The position numbers were made by a program, and so were the translations under genes. Shown here in pieces: positions 52,350 through 61,272 of a DNA stretch of 64,000 nucleotides (its first letter is position 1; each line of letters begins with the position of its first letter). Under the pieces are notes generated by a model, which was given only the letters and a program-made list of their open reading frames with translations, was not told the origin of the DNA and searched no databases. Source of the stretch: Arthrobacter mangrovi (lineage in GTDB: Bacteria; Actinomycetota; Actinomycetes; Actinomycetales; Micrococcaceae); NCBI RefSeq assembly GCF_026011795.1, contig NZ_BRVS01000001.1, positions 423,886 through 487,885 of the forward strand, read 5' to 3'.

Positions 52350-52636
52350 ACTGCCGTCAGGGCCAGCTCAACGAGGTTCATCAGCAGCCCCCGCACTTCG
52401 CCGCTGCGCAGGATCAGTACCAGCAGCCCGGCGAAAGCCACGGCTGCCAACGTGGCGATGGCGTACTCGGCAGTGGCCATCCCCGCCTCGGAACCGGCCA
52501 GGTCCCGCCACCTGCGCTGCGCCCTTTCGGCAGGGGCCGCCGGAAACTCAATGATGTCCGCGTCCCGGCCGGCGGCGGTCTCCGGTTCGGCCGCAGAGCC
52601 TGCGGGGCGGGGTGCCAGCGATGGTGTTGATGACAT
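52346..52636 (-). CDS. DUF4244 / Flp-pilin-like protein
   Basis: A 96-residue protein with an acidic N-terminus and one hydrophobic helix (GMATAEYAIATLAAVAFAGLLVLI) carrying the Flp-like AEYAI. This is the DUF4244 pattern of actinobacterial Tad-like loci and is the probable major pilin. ATG at 52636 has AGGAGG directly upstream, the strongest ribosome site of the operon. Confidence 0.8.
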   Translation of the reverse strand: MSSTPSLAPRPAGSAAEPETAAGRDADIIEFPAAPAERAQRRWRDLAGSEAGMATAEYAIATLAAVAFAGLLVLILRSGEVRGLLMNLVELALTAV

Positions 52637-52771
52637 TTTTCCTCCTGTGGTTTGCCGCGGTGTTGCGGTATCCATGAGCTTTCCGGATGGGGATCAGGAC
52701 GATCAGTGCGCTCTTCGCCGAGGTGGATATCCGCCCCATCCGCCGCTGTTGTGGAGGATGACTCGCGCGGG

Positions 52772-53356
52772 TCAAAGCCGGGGCAGCAGCGAGATCAGGA
52801 CCGGCACGATGCCGAGGGCGACGAAGGAGGGAAGGGCGCACAGGCCCAGCGGCAGCACCAGCTTGGTGCCCAGGGCCGCCGCGCGGCGCTCGGCCTCCTG
52901 CCTGCGCCGCCGCCGGAGCTGTTCGGCCTGGGCATGGAGGATCTCAGCAGCCGGCGCCCCGGTCGCCGCGCCGAAAGTCAGCGCCTCGCGGATCCGGGCC
53001 AGGTCTTCGTCGTCGCCTGCGAGCGCCCACGCGCTCCCCCATTCCGTCCCCAGCTGCAGAGCCGAGGCGACCTTTTCCAGCCGCATCCGCCCGTCTCCTT
53101 CGGCCGCCCTGGCGAGCGTCCGTACCGCCGCCGGCAGCGAGGTGCCGGCCCGGAACATGGCGGCCAGCAGATCCAGCATGAGCGCCGGGTCCGGCAGCGG
53201 TGCATCCGCCCGTTCCCCCGCACCGGAAAGCCGTGGCGTCGCCCTACGGCCTGCTTCCGGCCCGGACACGCGCAGGGGCCTGCCACGAGATCCGGGCGGG
53301 TCCAGCAGCAAGAAGCCGGTGAGTGCCAGCAGTGCTGCCGCAAGTGCCGTCAGCAT
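52772..53356 (-). CDS. TadC-like inner-membrane platform protein
   Basis: A 194-residue GspF/TadC-type membrane protein, shorter than usual: it has the cytoplasmic helical domain (LMLDLLAAMFRAGTSLPAAVRTLAR) and only the C-terminal helices. ATG at 53356 has GGGAG eight bases upstream. It pairs with the TadB-like protein. Confidence 0.78.
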   Translation of the reverse strand: MLTALAAALLALTGFLLLDPPGSRGRPLRVSGPEAGRRATPRLSGAGERADAPLPDPALMLDLLAAMFRAGTSLPAAVRTLARAAEGDGRMRLEKVASALQLGTEWGSAWALAGDDEDLARIREALTFGAATGAPAAEILHAQAEQLRRRRRQEAERRAAALGTKLVLPLGLCALPSFVALGIVPVLISLLPRL

Positions 53357-53361
53357 CCGGA

Positions 53362-54138
53362 CTACTCCCGGGCCGCGGCGTCGACGAGCCGCCGGGACCA
53401 GTGACGGCCGCCCGCCAGCAGGGCCAGCCCGACACCGAGGATAAGCCATCCCGAGGGCGCCCCCAGGAGGATGCCCAGCGGATCAGCCCCCATCGCCATT
53501 CCGAGGCCGAGCCCGAGCAGCGGGAGCCAGCCCAGCAGCGTGGTCGTCGCCCGAGGTCCTGCCAGCGCCGTCCTGCGGGCAGCTGCCGCATCGAGCTGGT
53601 GCTGCAGGTGGTGCGCGTAGTTCTCCAGCAGCAGTGCCAGCGGCGCACCCGTCTGTTCCGCTGCGTCCCAGCACGCGCCGAGATCCCGCCAGAGCCGCAC
53701 GGTCATTGCGCTGGCCTCCGGGGGCACGCCTGCGGGAAGCTTGACGTGCCGGAGCGCGGCAGCAACGCTCAGTCCCAAGCCGGCGGCCTGGCCGGCAGCG
53801 CGGATGCCAGGCCGCAGCAGGGCGGAAAGCGCGATCTGGCGCAGGGTTTCCGGAGCGCCGGCGTCCGGCCCCGCCGGGCCAGCCACGCCTTCGCCTCCCG
53901 TGCCGTAGAGCCGGCCCGCTTCGTCCCACATCCGTGCGGGAGTGCTGCCCGAACGCAGCAATGCGGCCAGTTGCCGGACGAACATCGGCAGTTCGTGCAG
54001 GCAGTCCGCATATGCCTTGCTGTTCGCGCCCCGCGTGCGGTTGCGCCTCCGCCGCCGCTCCCGGCGCAGGACGGTCCCCTGCACGCCGACCAGCAGGGCG
54101 GCCGCGAGGCACAGCAGGAAAACCGCCAGCCCGTTCAT
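53362..54138 (-). CDS. TadB-like inner-membrane platform protein
   Basis: A 258-residue GspF-type membrane protein with an N-terminal helix, cytoplasmic helical domain (FVRQLAALLRSGSTPARMWDE) and two C-terminal helices. ATG at 54138 overlaps the tadA stop by four bases. It forms the platform with the TadC-like protein. Confidence 0.8.
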   Translation of the reverse strand: MNGLAVFLLCLAAALLVGVQGTVLRRERRRRRNRTRGANSKAYADCLHELPMFVRQLAALLRSGSTPARMWDEAGRLYGTGGEGVAGPAGPDAGAPETLRQIALSALLRPGIRAAGQAAGLGLSVAAALRHVKLPAGVPPEASAMTVRLWRDLGACWDAAEQTGAPLALLLENYAHHLQHQLDAAAARRTALAGPRATTTLLGWLPLLGLGLGMAMGADPLGILLGAPSGWLILGVGLALLAGGRHWSRRLVDAAARE

Positions 54139-55346
54139 GCCGCCTCGTCCTCCGGCAGGGAATAGCCCGACCGTGCCAGCTGTACCCGCAGCGCGGTCCA
54201 GCCCGGTCCCGCCCGCAGGACGCCGCCGTCCATGCACAGTGCAGGTACCGTCTCCAGTGATCCCGCCGCCGTGCAGCGGATGAGGGCCAGCTCGGCGACT
54301 CCCCGCCCGCCCTCTGTCCGCTCCAGGTGGATGACCAGGTCCAGGGCGCTGCCGGCCTGCAGTGCCACGGCCTCCGGCGACAGCCCGGCCAGCGCGCCCA
54401 TCGCCGCCAGGCGGGCCGGCACTCCGGCCGCGGAATTGGCGTGGACGGTGCCGCCGGCCCCGGCGTGCCCGGTATTCATGGCGGCCAGGAAGTCGCGCAC
54501 TTCGGCGCCGCGGCATTCTCCGACCACCAGCCGGTCCGGCCGCATCCGCAGCGCCTGCCTGACCAGTTCGCCCAGGTCGACGGAGCCGCTGCCCTCCACA
54601 TTGCTGTGCCGGCTCTGCAGTCCGATCACGTGCGGATGGTCCGGGTTCAGTTCGGCCGCGTCCTCGACCAGGACCAGCCGCTCGTGGACGGACGCCAACC
54701 CGAGCATCGCGGACAGCAGCGTGGTCTTGCCGGATCCGGTGGCGCCGCTGACCAGGAAACTCAACCGGCTGCCGACGACAGCCTCAAGGTACGGGATCCA
54801 GGCCGGCGTCTGCTTGAGCAGTTCGGCAAGGGTGAAGACCCGCGGGCGCCGGATCCTGATCGAGAGCAGGGTCCCCCGGGTGGAGACCGGCGGAAGGACC
54901 GCGTGGACGCGGTAGCCCTCGAGACGCACGTCCACGCAGGGGCTGCTGTCATCGAGCCGGCGTCCTCCGGCCGTCACCAGCCGGGCGGCCAGGGCCCGGA
55001 CCTCGGCGTCGCTACCGAACACCACGTCGCTCCGCCGCAGCCCTGCCGTCCCGTCCGTCCACACGTCCTCCGGCCCGTTGACGAGGATGTCCGTGACTCC
55101 GCCTTCCTGCGCCAGCCGCTGCAGCGGACCCAGGCCGCGCAGGTCCGCGTTGAGCGTTTCGACGGCATCCAGCACAGCTGCCGTCCCAAGGACCTGGCCG
55201 CTCGTCTGGACCGCTGCGGCTACCCGGGCTCCCGTAACCGGCGACGGGTCCGACAGCACTGCGTCGCGGAAGGCGCTCAGGTCCAGCGGGGTCCCCAGCG
55301 GGGCTCGGGCGGCCCGCCGCCCATGCGTTCCCGTCCGAAAGTCCAC
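54135..55346 (-). CDS. tadA: TadA/CpaF-type pilus ATPase
   Basis: A 403-residue VirB11/GspE-type secretion ATPase: Walker A GATGSGKTT at residues 201-209, Asp box VLVEDAAEL and a Walker-B-like VVGECRGAEV. It powers pilus assembly. GTG at 55346, three bases beyond the CpaE-like stop. Confidence 0.9.
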   Translation of the reverse strand: MDFRTGTHGRRAARAPLGTPLDLSAFRDAVLSDPSPVTGARVAAAVQTSGQVLGTAAVLDAVETLNADLRGLGPLQRLAQEGGVTDILVNGPEDVWTDGTAGLRRSDVVFGSDAEVRALAARLVTAGGRRLDDSSPCVDVRLEGYRVHAVLPPVSTRGTLLSIRIRRPRVFTLAELLKQTPAWIPYLEAVVGSRLSFLVSGATGSGKTTLLSAMLGLASVHERLVLVEDAAELNPDHPHVIGLQSRHSNVEGSGSVDLGELVRQALRMRPDRLVVGECRGAEVRDFLAAMNTGHAGAGGTVHANSAAGVPARLAAMGALAGLSPEAVALQAGSALDLVIHLERTEGGRGVAELALIRCTAAGSLETVPALCMDGGVLRAGPGWTALRVQLARSGYSLPEDEAA

Positions 55347-55349
55347 CGC

Positions 55350-56459
55350 TCAGCCCGCTCTCGTCACGGCCGGCGAAACGGCCGGCGGAACAGCCGGCGA
55401 GACGGCCGGGCCCAGACGCCGCAGCAGGCGGCGGACGCTGCGGTGCGCGGCCTTCTCCAGCAGCCTGCCGCGGTCTTCGGCGGCAGCCATACCGCGCAGC
55501 CGCGGCAGGTAGCCCGCAAGTTCCACCCCGGCCTGCTCGGCGGCCAGGTCTTCGTCCATACCGGCCGGCAACGGGCCGCGGACCACCGCGCTGGTCGGGA
55601 CCGGACGCAGGAAGCCGGCCGCCGCAGCAGCAGCCGCAATCCCGCGGGCACCCGCCGGCATGAGCAGCACCGCCCGGTCCGCCACGGCCAGCCAGCTGCC
55701 CGCTTCGGCGCGGACCCGGCCGGCGTCGACAATGACCAGGTCGAAACCGGCCGCCGCGCCTGTCATGACCTCCGTCACGGCCTGCCGGGGAATGTCCACC
55801 GCTCCCCCGCTGCGGCCCCAGCCGAGCAGGGAGAAGCCGTGGGCAGCAGGCAGCGAGGCGCGCAGCTGGCCGGGGTTGACCGAGCCCCGCACCCCGGCGA
55901 GATCCGGCCAGCGCAGTCCTTCGGCCTGTTCCCATCCCAGACCGGCTTCCAACCCTCCGCCCAGCTGGTCCGTGTCCACCAGCAGGGTCGTGCGTCCTCG
56001 GGCGGCGGCGTCCGCGGCGAGCCAGCCGGCCAGCGTTGAGCAGCCGAGGCCGCCGTTGGTTCCCAACACCGCGACCACCGTGCCGCGGGCGTCACCGTGC
56101 CTGCTGCGGCTAAGGTACTCGGCCAGCCAACCCGCGGCCTCGGGCAGCACGGCCACCCGATGCGCCGACGCTGCAGCCGCCTGTTCCCACAGGAGCGTGG
56201 ATTCGTCCGGGAAACCGGCGACGATCACGTCCGCCGCCAGCCGGGGCAGCCTCGCGGCGGCGTCGCTGCCGAGCACCACCACGCTGCCTTCTGGTATGTG
56301 CCCGGCATCGTGGACCTCAAGCAGGCTGACGTCCACGCCGGCCGCCGCCGCAACCCGGGCCACTTCATCGCGCAGTCGCGCCGATGCGGTCACCAGCAGC
56401 ACCTCGGCTCCGTCATGCCGCGGTGTCCAGTGCCGTGCCGCCAAACTTTCCGTCTGCAT
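55350..56459 (-). CDS. CpaE/Ssd-like MinD-family ATPase
   Basis: A 369-residue protein of the actinobacterial septum-site-determining/CpaE-like family. The second half is a MinD-type fold with a deviant Walker A (GTNGGLGCSTLAGWLA) and VDTDQLGGGLE; the N-terminus is a response-receiver-like domain. The C-terminus ends in three short Pro-Ala-Val repeats. It may place the pilus or couple it to division. First gene of the Tad operon. Confidence 0.8.
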   Translation of the reverse strand: MQTESLAARHWTPRHDGAEVLLVTASARLRDEVARVAAAAGVDVSLLEVHDAGHIPEGSVVVLGSDAAARLPRLAADVIVAGFPDESTLLWEQAAAASAHRVAVLPEAAGWLAEYLSRSRHGDARGTVVAVLGTNGGLGCSTLAGWLAADAAARGRTTLLVDTDQLGGGLEAGLGWEQAEGLRWPDLAGVRGSVNPGQLRASLPAAHGFSLLGWGRSGGAVDIPRQAVTEVMTGAAAGFDLVIVDAGRVRAEAGSWLAVADRAVLLMPAGARGIAAAAAAAGFLRPVPTSAVVRGPLPAGMDEDLAAEQAGVELAGYLPRLRGMAAAEDRGRLLEKAAHRSVRRLLRRLGPAVSPAVPPAVSPAVTRAG

Positions 56460-56578
56460 AACCACCAACCTGCCCCTCCGCGGGCGCCGGCGGAACCGCC
56501 GGTGCGTCCGCTGTGGACGGCCGTCAGCCTGTGGAGGACAAGCCACCGGCCGCCATCGGCGAAAATGGCTGGGTGTAC

Positions 56579-58258
56579 ATGGTCCTAGCGACTGGCCCCT
56601 CCGGCGACGGCGGCGCCGCCCGCGAACCCTCCTTCCTGCTGCAACGCGCGGACGCTACCGGCGCGCCCGCGGCACCGGCCGCCGTCGTTAGTTCAGCGGA
56701 CCTTCCCGCCGCCGTGGCGGCGCTGGAGGAGCCGTCCCTGCGCTGGGTCTGGGAGGGGACCCGCAGGAGCTACCTGCCGCTGCTTCGCGCCGGAACCACG
56801 GTCGAACGCTGCCACGACCTGTCCCTAACCCGGGAGCTGCTCGTCCTGTCGCAGTACGCGGCGGACACCGGCTACATCCGGGCCCTGCGAGCCGACAGCG
56901 GGCGCCGGCCGGCGGAGCAGCCGCACCGGGACGACGAACAGGACCAATTCACGCTCTTCGACCAGCAGCCGCCGTCGGCGACCATCGGGGCGGTGCTGCA
57001 GGAGCTGCAGGACCAGCTGGCCGCGGTCGCCGGTTCGCCCCGCCGGGAGAGGCTCCAGCTCCTCGTGGCGGCCGAATCCGCGGGCGCCCTGGTCGCCGCC
57101 GAAATGGAACGGGCGGGCCTGCCCTGGCGCCGCGATGTGCACGAAGAGATCCTCACCCGGCTGCTCGGCCCGCGTCCGCGGCCGGGCCAACGACCGGCCC
57201 GGCTGGACTCGCTCGCCCGGGAACTGTACCGGCTGCTCGGGGTCCCCGCGTTCAACCCGGATTCGCCCCAGGAGCTGCTGCGCGCCCTGCACCGGGCGGA
57301 CATCGAAGTGCGGAGCACGCGCTCCTGGGAGCTGCGGGAACACCGCCACCCGGCGATCGGTCCGCTGCTGGAATACAAAAAGCTCGCCCGGCTTGCCTCC
57401 GCCAACGGCTGGGAATGGCTGGAGTCCTGGGCCGGCGAGGGACGGTTCCGGACCGAGTACGTGGTCGGCGGGGTCGTGACGGGGCGGTGGGCTTCGCGGG
57501 GCGGCGGCGGCCTCCAGATCCCGCAGCAGGTCCGGGACGCGGCGCGTGCGGACGAGGGCCACCGGCTGGTGGTGGCCGACGCCTCGCAGCTGGAGCCGCG
57601 CATCCTCGCCGCGCTGGCCCGGGACGATGCGCTGGCGGCGGCCGCCCGGGGGCGGGACCTCTACCAGGGCATCGCCGACGTCGGGTTCGGCGGTGACCGT
57701 GCCAAGGCCAAGGTGGCCATGCTGGGCGCGATGTACGGGGCGACGACGGGCGAATCCGGCCGCCTGGTGCCGCAGCTCGCCCGGACGTATCCCCGGGCCC
57801 TCGCGACCGTCGAGCGCGCGGCCCGGGCCGGCGAGGCCGGAGAAGTGGTCAGCAGCCATCTGGGCCGGGGCTGCCCTGAGCCCTCGCCGGCATGGCGGCG
57901 CGCCCAGCTCAGCGCGACCGCGGAGGAACAGCGGCGGGCGGATGCGGCCGCGCGCAGCCGGGGCCGTTTCACGCGCAACTTCATCGTGCAGTCGACGGCG
58001 GCGGAGTGGGCCCTGTGCTGGCTGGCGGAAGTACGGCGGCGGCTGCGCGCCTCCGCGGCGTCCGGCACCTTCATCGGGGAACTGGTGTTCTTCCTGCATG
58101 ACGAGGTGGTCCTGCATGTGCGGCAGGACCAGGCCGACGCCGCCTGCGCCCTCGTGGCGGAAGCGGCGGCGGATGCGACCCGGCTCATGTTCGGGCGTAT
58201 TCCCGTCGAGTTCCCCGTCAGCATCGCGGCCGTCGACTCCTATGCCGAGGCCAAGTAG
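56579..58258 (+). CDS. Short family-A DNA polymerase with degenerate exonuclease domain
   Basis: About 559 residues from ATG 56579 (GTG at 56513 or 56573 possible). The polymerase motifs are present in variant form: motif A VVADASQLEPRILA (usually DYSQIELR), motif B KAKVAMLGAMYGATTG and motif C FFLHDEVVLH with the catalytic Asp. The N-terminal third is an exonuclease-like domain lacking obvious DEDD residues. This is the actinobacterial 3'-5' exonuclease/polymerase family, distinct from PolI; probably a repair polymerase. It diverges from the Tad operon. Confidence 0.78.
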   Translation: MVLATGPSGDGGAAREPSFLLQRADATGAPAAPAAVVSSADLPAAVAALEEPSLRWVWEGTRRSYLPLLRAGTTVERCHDLSLTRELLVLSQYAADTGYIRALRADSGRRPAEQPHRDDEQDQFTLFDQQPPSATIGAVLQELQDQLAAVAGSPRRERLQLLVAAESAGALVAAEMERAGLPWRRDVHEEILTRLLGPRPRPGQRPARLDSLARELYRLLGVPAFNPDSPQELLRALHRADIEVRSTRSWELREHRHPAIGPLLEYKKLARLASANGWEWLESWAGEGRFRTEYVVGGVVTGRWASRGGGGLQIPQQVRDAARADEGHRLVVADASQLEPRILAALARDDALAAAARGRDLYQGIADVGFGGDRAKAKVAMLGAMYGATTGESGRLVPQLARTYPRALATVERAARAGEAGEVVSSHLGRGCPEPSPAWRRAQLSATAEEQRRADAAARSRGRFTRNFIVQSTAAEWALCWLAEVRRRLRASAASGTFIGELVFFLHDEVVLHVRQDQADAACALVAEAAADATRLMFGRIPVEFPVSIAAVDSYAEAK

Positions 58259-58359
58259 CGGCTTTTCCACAGCCCGCGGACGGGCCGTGGCCGCCGCCGG
58301 CGGCGTCGCATAGCCTCGTCCCCAGGACGGCCGGGAAGGCCGTGCGGCGGAGGAGGAGA

Positions 58360-59856
58360 ATGGCAGTCCTGACGATCGACACCGAGGCCCTGGACGCGTC
58401 GGCCGCGTCGGCTGAGGGCGCTGCCGCGGACCTGGCCGCGCTGCGGCGGGACGCCGTCGCCAGGTCGGCCGCAGCTGCCGGCATGTCCGGCTGGGAAACC
58501 GAGGCCTTGGCATGGGGCGAGGCCTACGACGACGCCGCGGCCGGCATCCTGGGCGCGCTGGACCAGCTGTCGGCCGCCTACGCCTCGGCCGGATTCCACA
58601 CCCGGGTGGCGGCTTCGCTTTACGCCTTCACCGAGCAGTTGTCCGGCGGGGCGCCGGTACCGTACGAAGTCCCGCCGGAACCGGTCGCCTCGGTGTGCCC
58701 GCCGCAGGCCGTGTCCGCGGTAGGGGGCCGGATCCCGCTGATGCCGGAATTCGGCCAGGTGGTCGCGGACGCCGCCGGCCGGGCCTGGCCGTCGGGCGAT
58801 GCCGCGGCCATGCGCGCCACGGCCGCCGCCTGGTCCTATGTCGCCGCCGAACTTGAGGCGGAAGCGGACCGGGCTCTGTCCTCGGCCACCTCGCCGCTTG
58901 CCGGCCAGCGCTCCGCGGACATCGCGCTGCTCGAAGAGCACCACGGCCAGCTCCACCGCGGCAGCCTGGACATTGCCGAGGCGTGCCGTGCCCTCGCCGC
59001 CGGCTGCACGCAGATGGCGGAGACGGTCGAAGACACCCACGCCCAGCTGGCGGCCGAAATCGAGTCCTTCGTGCGCGACGTCGCCGTGTCCGTCGGTGTC
59101 TCGGTCCTCGTGTCCGTGCTCAGCGCGGGAATCGGGGCCGTGCTCGCAAATGCCGCGGCGGCCGGCCGGTTCCTGGCTGCGGTCCGGGTCTTTCAGCTGG
59201 TCACCGATCGTTTCGCCGCCGACGCGGGCATCGCGCGGCAGCTGCTGCGCACCTCCGGATCGGCGCTGGCCGGCAGCCTGCCCAAGAGCCTGCGGACGGC
59301 GGTCCTGCCGTTTGCCGCCGGGAGGCGGCAAACGGTGATCCGGCTGGGCGGGCTCAGCGGACCTACGCCCGTCGGCCGGGCCGTCGAATCGGCGCGCACG
59401 GGCGGTGACTACGCCCTGTCCTTTGCCGCCTCGGGACCGGCCGGCATCCTGTCGCACGGGCTGGCCAAGGCGGCCAAGACCGGCTTGGAACGGGCCTCAG
59501 GCGGCGCGGGCTCCGGAATCGCCGCGCGCTCGTCCTTCACCGGGAGGGTCATCCGCAACCTGGACTTCGGGTCCAGGTTTTCGATTGTCGCCGTGGGCGC
59601 CGGCCGACAGCACGGCCGGCTCCAGGATGCGGGACGAACGGCATCGGAGGACGGGTTCCTCCGCGCGGCCGCCGCGCCTGCCCTACCCTCGATCACGCCG
59701 GCAACGATCGTCATGCCGGCGCGGTTGCGGCTGAAGCTCGGCGTTACTCCCCGGCCGGTCGGGCGGGACGCAGCGGAGCGGGGATTTCTCGCGACGCGTC
59801 CCAGGGCATTGTCCACCCCAGGTCGTCAAAAAGATGGCTCAGCAGGATCGCGGTGA
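58360..59856 (+). CDS. CpnT-like WXG protein, probably degraded C-terminus
   Basis: A protein of 498 residues from ATG 58360, with AGGAGG upstream. The N-terminal ~90 residues have a WXG-like helical hairpin (GMSGWETEALAWGEAYDD); residues ~90-290 resemble the CpnT-type N-terminal channel/ESX-secreted domain with a membrane-like stretch (VAVSVGVSVLVSVLSAGIGAVLANAAAAGRF). Beyond about residue 410 no domain is recognisable, and the last 113 bases run antisense into the NUDIX gene. It looks like a type VII-secreted effector that lost its toxin domain, perhaps by frameshift. No ESX genes are in the window. Confidence 0.62.
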   Translation: MAVLTIDTEALDASAASAEGAAADLAALRRDAVARSAAAAGMSGWETEALAWGEAYDDAAAGILGALDQLSAAYASAGFHTRVAASLYAFTEQLSGGAPVPYEVPPEPVASVCPPQAVSAVGGRIPLMPEFGQVVADAAGRAWPSGDAAAMRATAAAWSYVAAELEAEADRALSSATSPLAGQRSADIALLEEHHGQLHRGSLDIAEACRALAAGCTQMAETVEDTHAQLAAEIESFVRDVAVSVGVSVLVSVLSAGIGAVLANAAAAGRFLAAVRVFQLVTDRFAADAGIARQLLRTSGSALAGSLPKSLRTAVLPFAAGRRQTVIRLGGLSGPTPVGRAVESARTGGDYALSFAASGPAGILSHGLAKAAKTGLERASGGAGSGIAARSSFTGRVIRNLDFGSRFSIVAVGAGRQHGRLQDAGRTASEDGFLRAAAAPALPSITPATIVMPARLRLKLGVTPRPVGRDAAERGFLATRPRALSTPGRQKDGSAGSR

Positions 59857-60451
59857 AGCCCCAGACCGTCACGCCGTGGACGAGGAAGCAGGGGCTCTTG
59901 AAGACGTGGCCGCCGCGCTTCACGACCGCCGTCCGCCGGTTCTGCGGATCGAGCAGGTCGGCGACCGGGACCCGGAAGACCTGCGCCGATTCCGCGAAAT
60001 CCACCACGGAGACGGGCGACGGCGACGTCCACCACGCGAGGACAGGCGTCACGAGGAAGTTGCTGACGGAGAGCGGGATCTCGGGCAGCGTGCCGAGGAC
60101 CTCGACGCCGCCGGCATCCAGGCCGGTTTCCTCGACCGCTTCCCGGAGCGCTGCCGCCACCGGTCCGTCGTCGTCCGGGTCGATTCCGCCGCCGGGGAAC
60201 GCCACCTGGCCCGGGTGCGAGGACAGCGTCGCCGCCCGCTCGATGAACAGCAGGTCCAGATCGTCCGGCACGACGGAGTGATGGAACTCGGCGGGCGTGT
60301 CGTCCAGGGCTCCGAAGAGCATCAGGACGGCAGCCGTCCTGGCTTCGTCCTCGTCCAGTTCGACGTTGTACCAGCGCTCCCGGTCGCGGACCGACAGCCG
60401 TTCGTGGAGCGGCACGCTCACCAGCTTTTCAAGATCCGCCTTGGCACTCAT
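59744..60451 (-). CDS. NUDIX hydrolase (CoA pyrophosphatase type)
   Basis: A 235-residue NUDIX enzyme. The box [25 protein letters not shown] gives the G-x5-E-x7-REUxEExGU pattern, with [11 protein letters not shown] upstream as in CoA/ADP-ribose pyrophosphatases. ATG overlaps the nth stop by four bases. Its last 113 bases overlap the convergent CpnT-like gene. Confidence 0.87.
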   Translation of the reverse strand: MSAKADLEKLVSVPLHERLSVRDRERWYNVELDEDEARTAAVLMLFGALDDTPAEFHHSVVPDDLDLLFIERAATLSSHPGQVAFPGGGIDPDDDGPVAAALREAVEETGLDAGGVEVLGTLPEIPLSVSNFLVTPVLAWWTSPSPVSVVDFAESAQVFRVPVADLLDPQNRRTAVVKRGGHVFKSPCFLVHGVTVWGFTAILLSHLFDDLGWTMPWDASREIPAPLRPARPAGE

Positions 60452-61272
60452 GCATCCAGCTTAAAACCGGCGGCCCGCAGTTCGGCCCGTGTCTGCCCGG
60501 TGCGCATCCGGGCCAGCAGTTCCTCCCGCCCGGGAGCCAGCTCGTACTTCAGGAGTTTGGCCGCTTTGTCCGGATCGACCTCCCCCTCGCCGAAGGACGG
60601 GCAAAGGTCGGCCACGGCGCAGGCACCGCAGGCCGGCTTCTTCGCATGGCAGACCCTGCGGCCGTGGAACACCACGCGGTGCGACAGCATGGTCCAGTCC
60701 TTGGGCTCGAACAATTCGGCCACGTCGAATTCGACCTTGACCGCATCGGTGGAGGACGTCCAGCCAAAGCGCCTGGCGAGCCGGCCGAAATGGGTATCCA
60801 CCGTGATGCCCGGGATTCCGAAGGCGTTGCCCAGCACCACGTTCGCCGTCTTGCGGCCCACTCCGGCCAGCGTGACGAGGTCCTCGAGCCGGCCGGGGAC
60901 CTCCCCGTTGTACTCGTCGACGATCCGGTTCGAGAGCGCCAGCAGGCTCTGGGCTTTCGCGCGGAAGAACCCGGTGGGCCGGATCATCTCCTGCAGTTCC
61001 GCCTCGTCCGCCTCGGCCATAGCCCTGGCATCCGGATAGCGGGCGAACAGGGCCGGCGTCGTCGCGTTCACGCGGACGTCCGTCGTCTGCGCGGACAGGA
61101 CCGTCGCCACGACCAGTTCGAAGGGGTTGCGGAAGTCCAGCTCCGCGACCGCGTACGGGTACTGTTCGGCGAGGATCTTGTTGATCCGCCGCGCGCGGCG
61201 CTTGAGCGCCAGCGGCGTCTCTTCCGCGCCGGTCCTGCGCGGCCTGCGCGCGGTCCGCTCAGGCACGCTCAA
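60448..61272 (-). CDS. nth: Endonuclease III
   Basis: A 274-residue DNA glycosylase/AP lyase for oxidised pyrimidines. Helix-hairpin-helix [14 protein letters not shown] contains the catalytic Lys, [13 protein letters not shown] the catalytic Asp, and [17 protein letters not shown] the [4Fe-4S] ligands (C-x6-C-x2-C-x5-C). TTG start at 61272 or GTG at 61266; it overlaps the upstream gene by 14 bases. Confidence 0.94.
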   Translation of the reverse strand: MSVPERTARRPRRTGAEETPLALKRRARRINKILAEQYPYAVAELDFRNPFELVVATVLSAQTTDVRVNATTPALFARYPDARAMAEADEAELQEMIRPTGFFRAKAQSLLALSNRIVDEYNGEVPGRLEDLVTLAGVGRKTANVVLGNAFGIPGITVDTHFGRLARRFGWTSSTDAVKVEFDVAELFEPKDWTMLSHRVVFHGRRVCHAKKPACGACAVADLCPSFGEGEVDPDKAAKLLKYELAPGREELLARMRTGQTRAELRAAGFKLDA

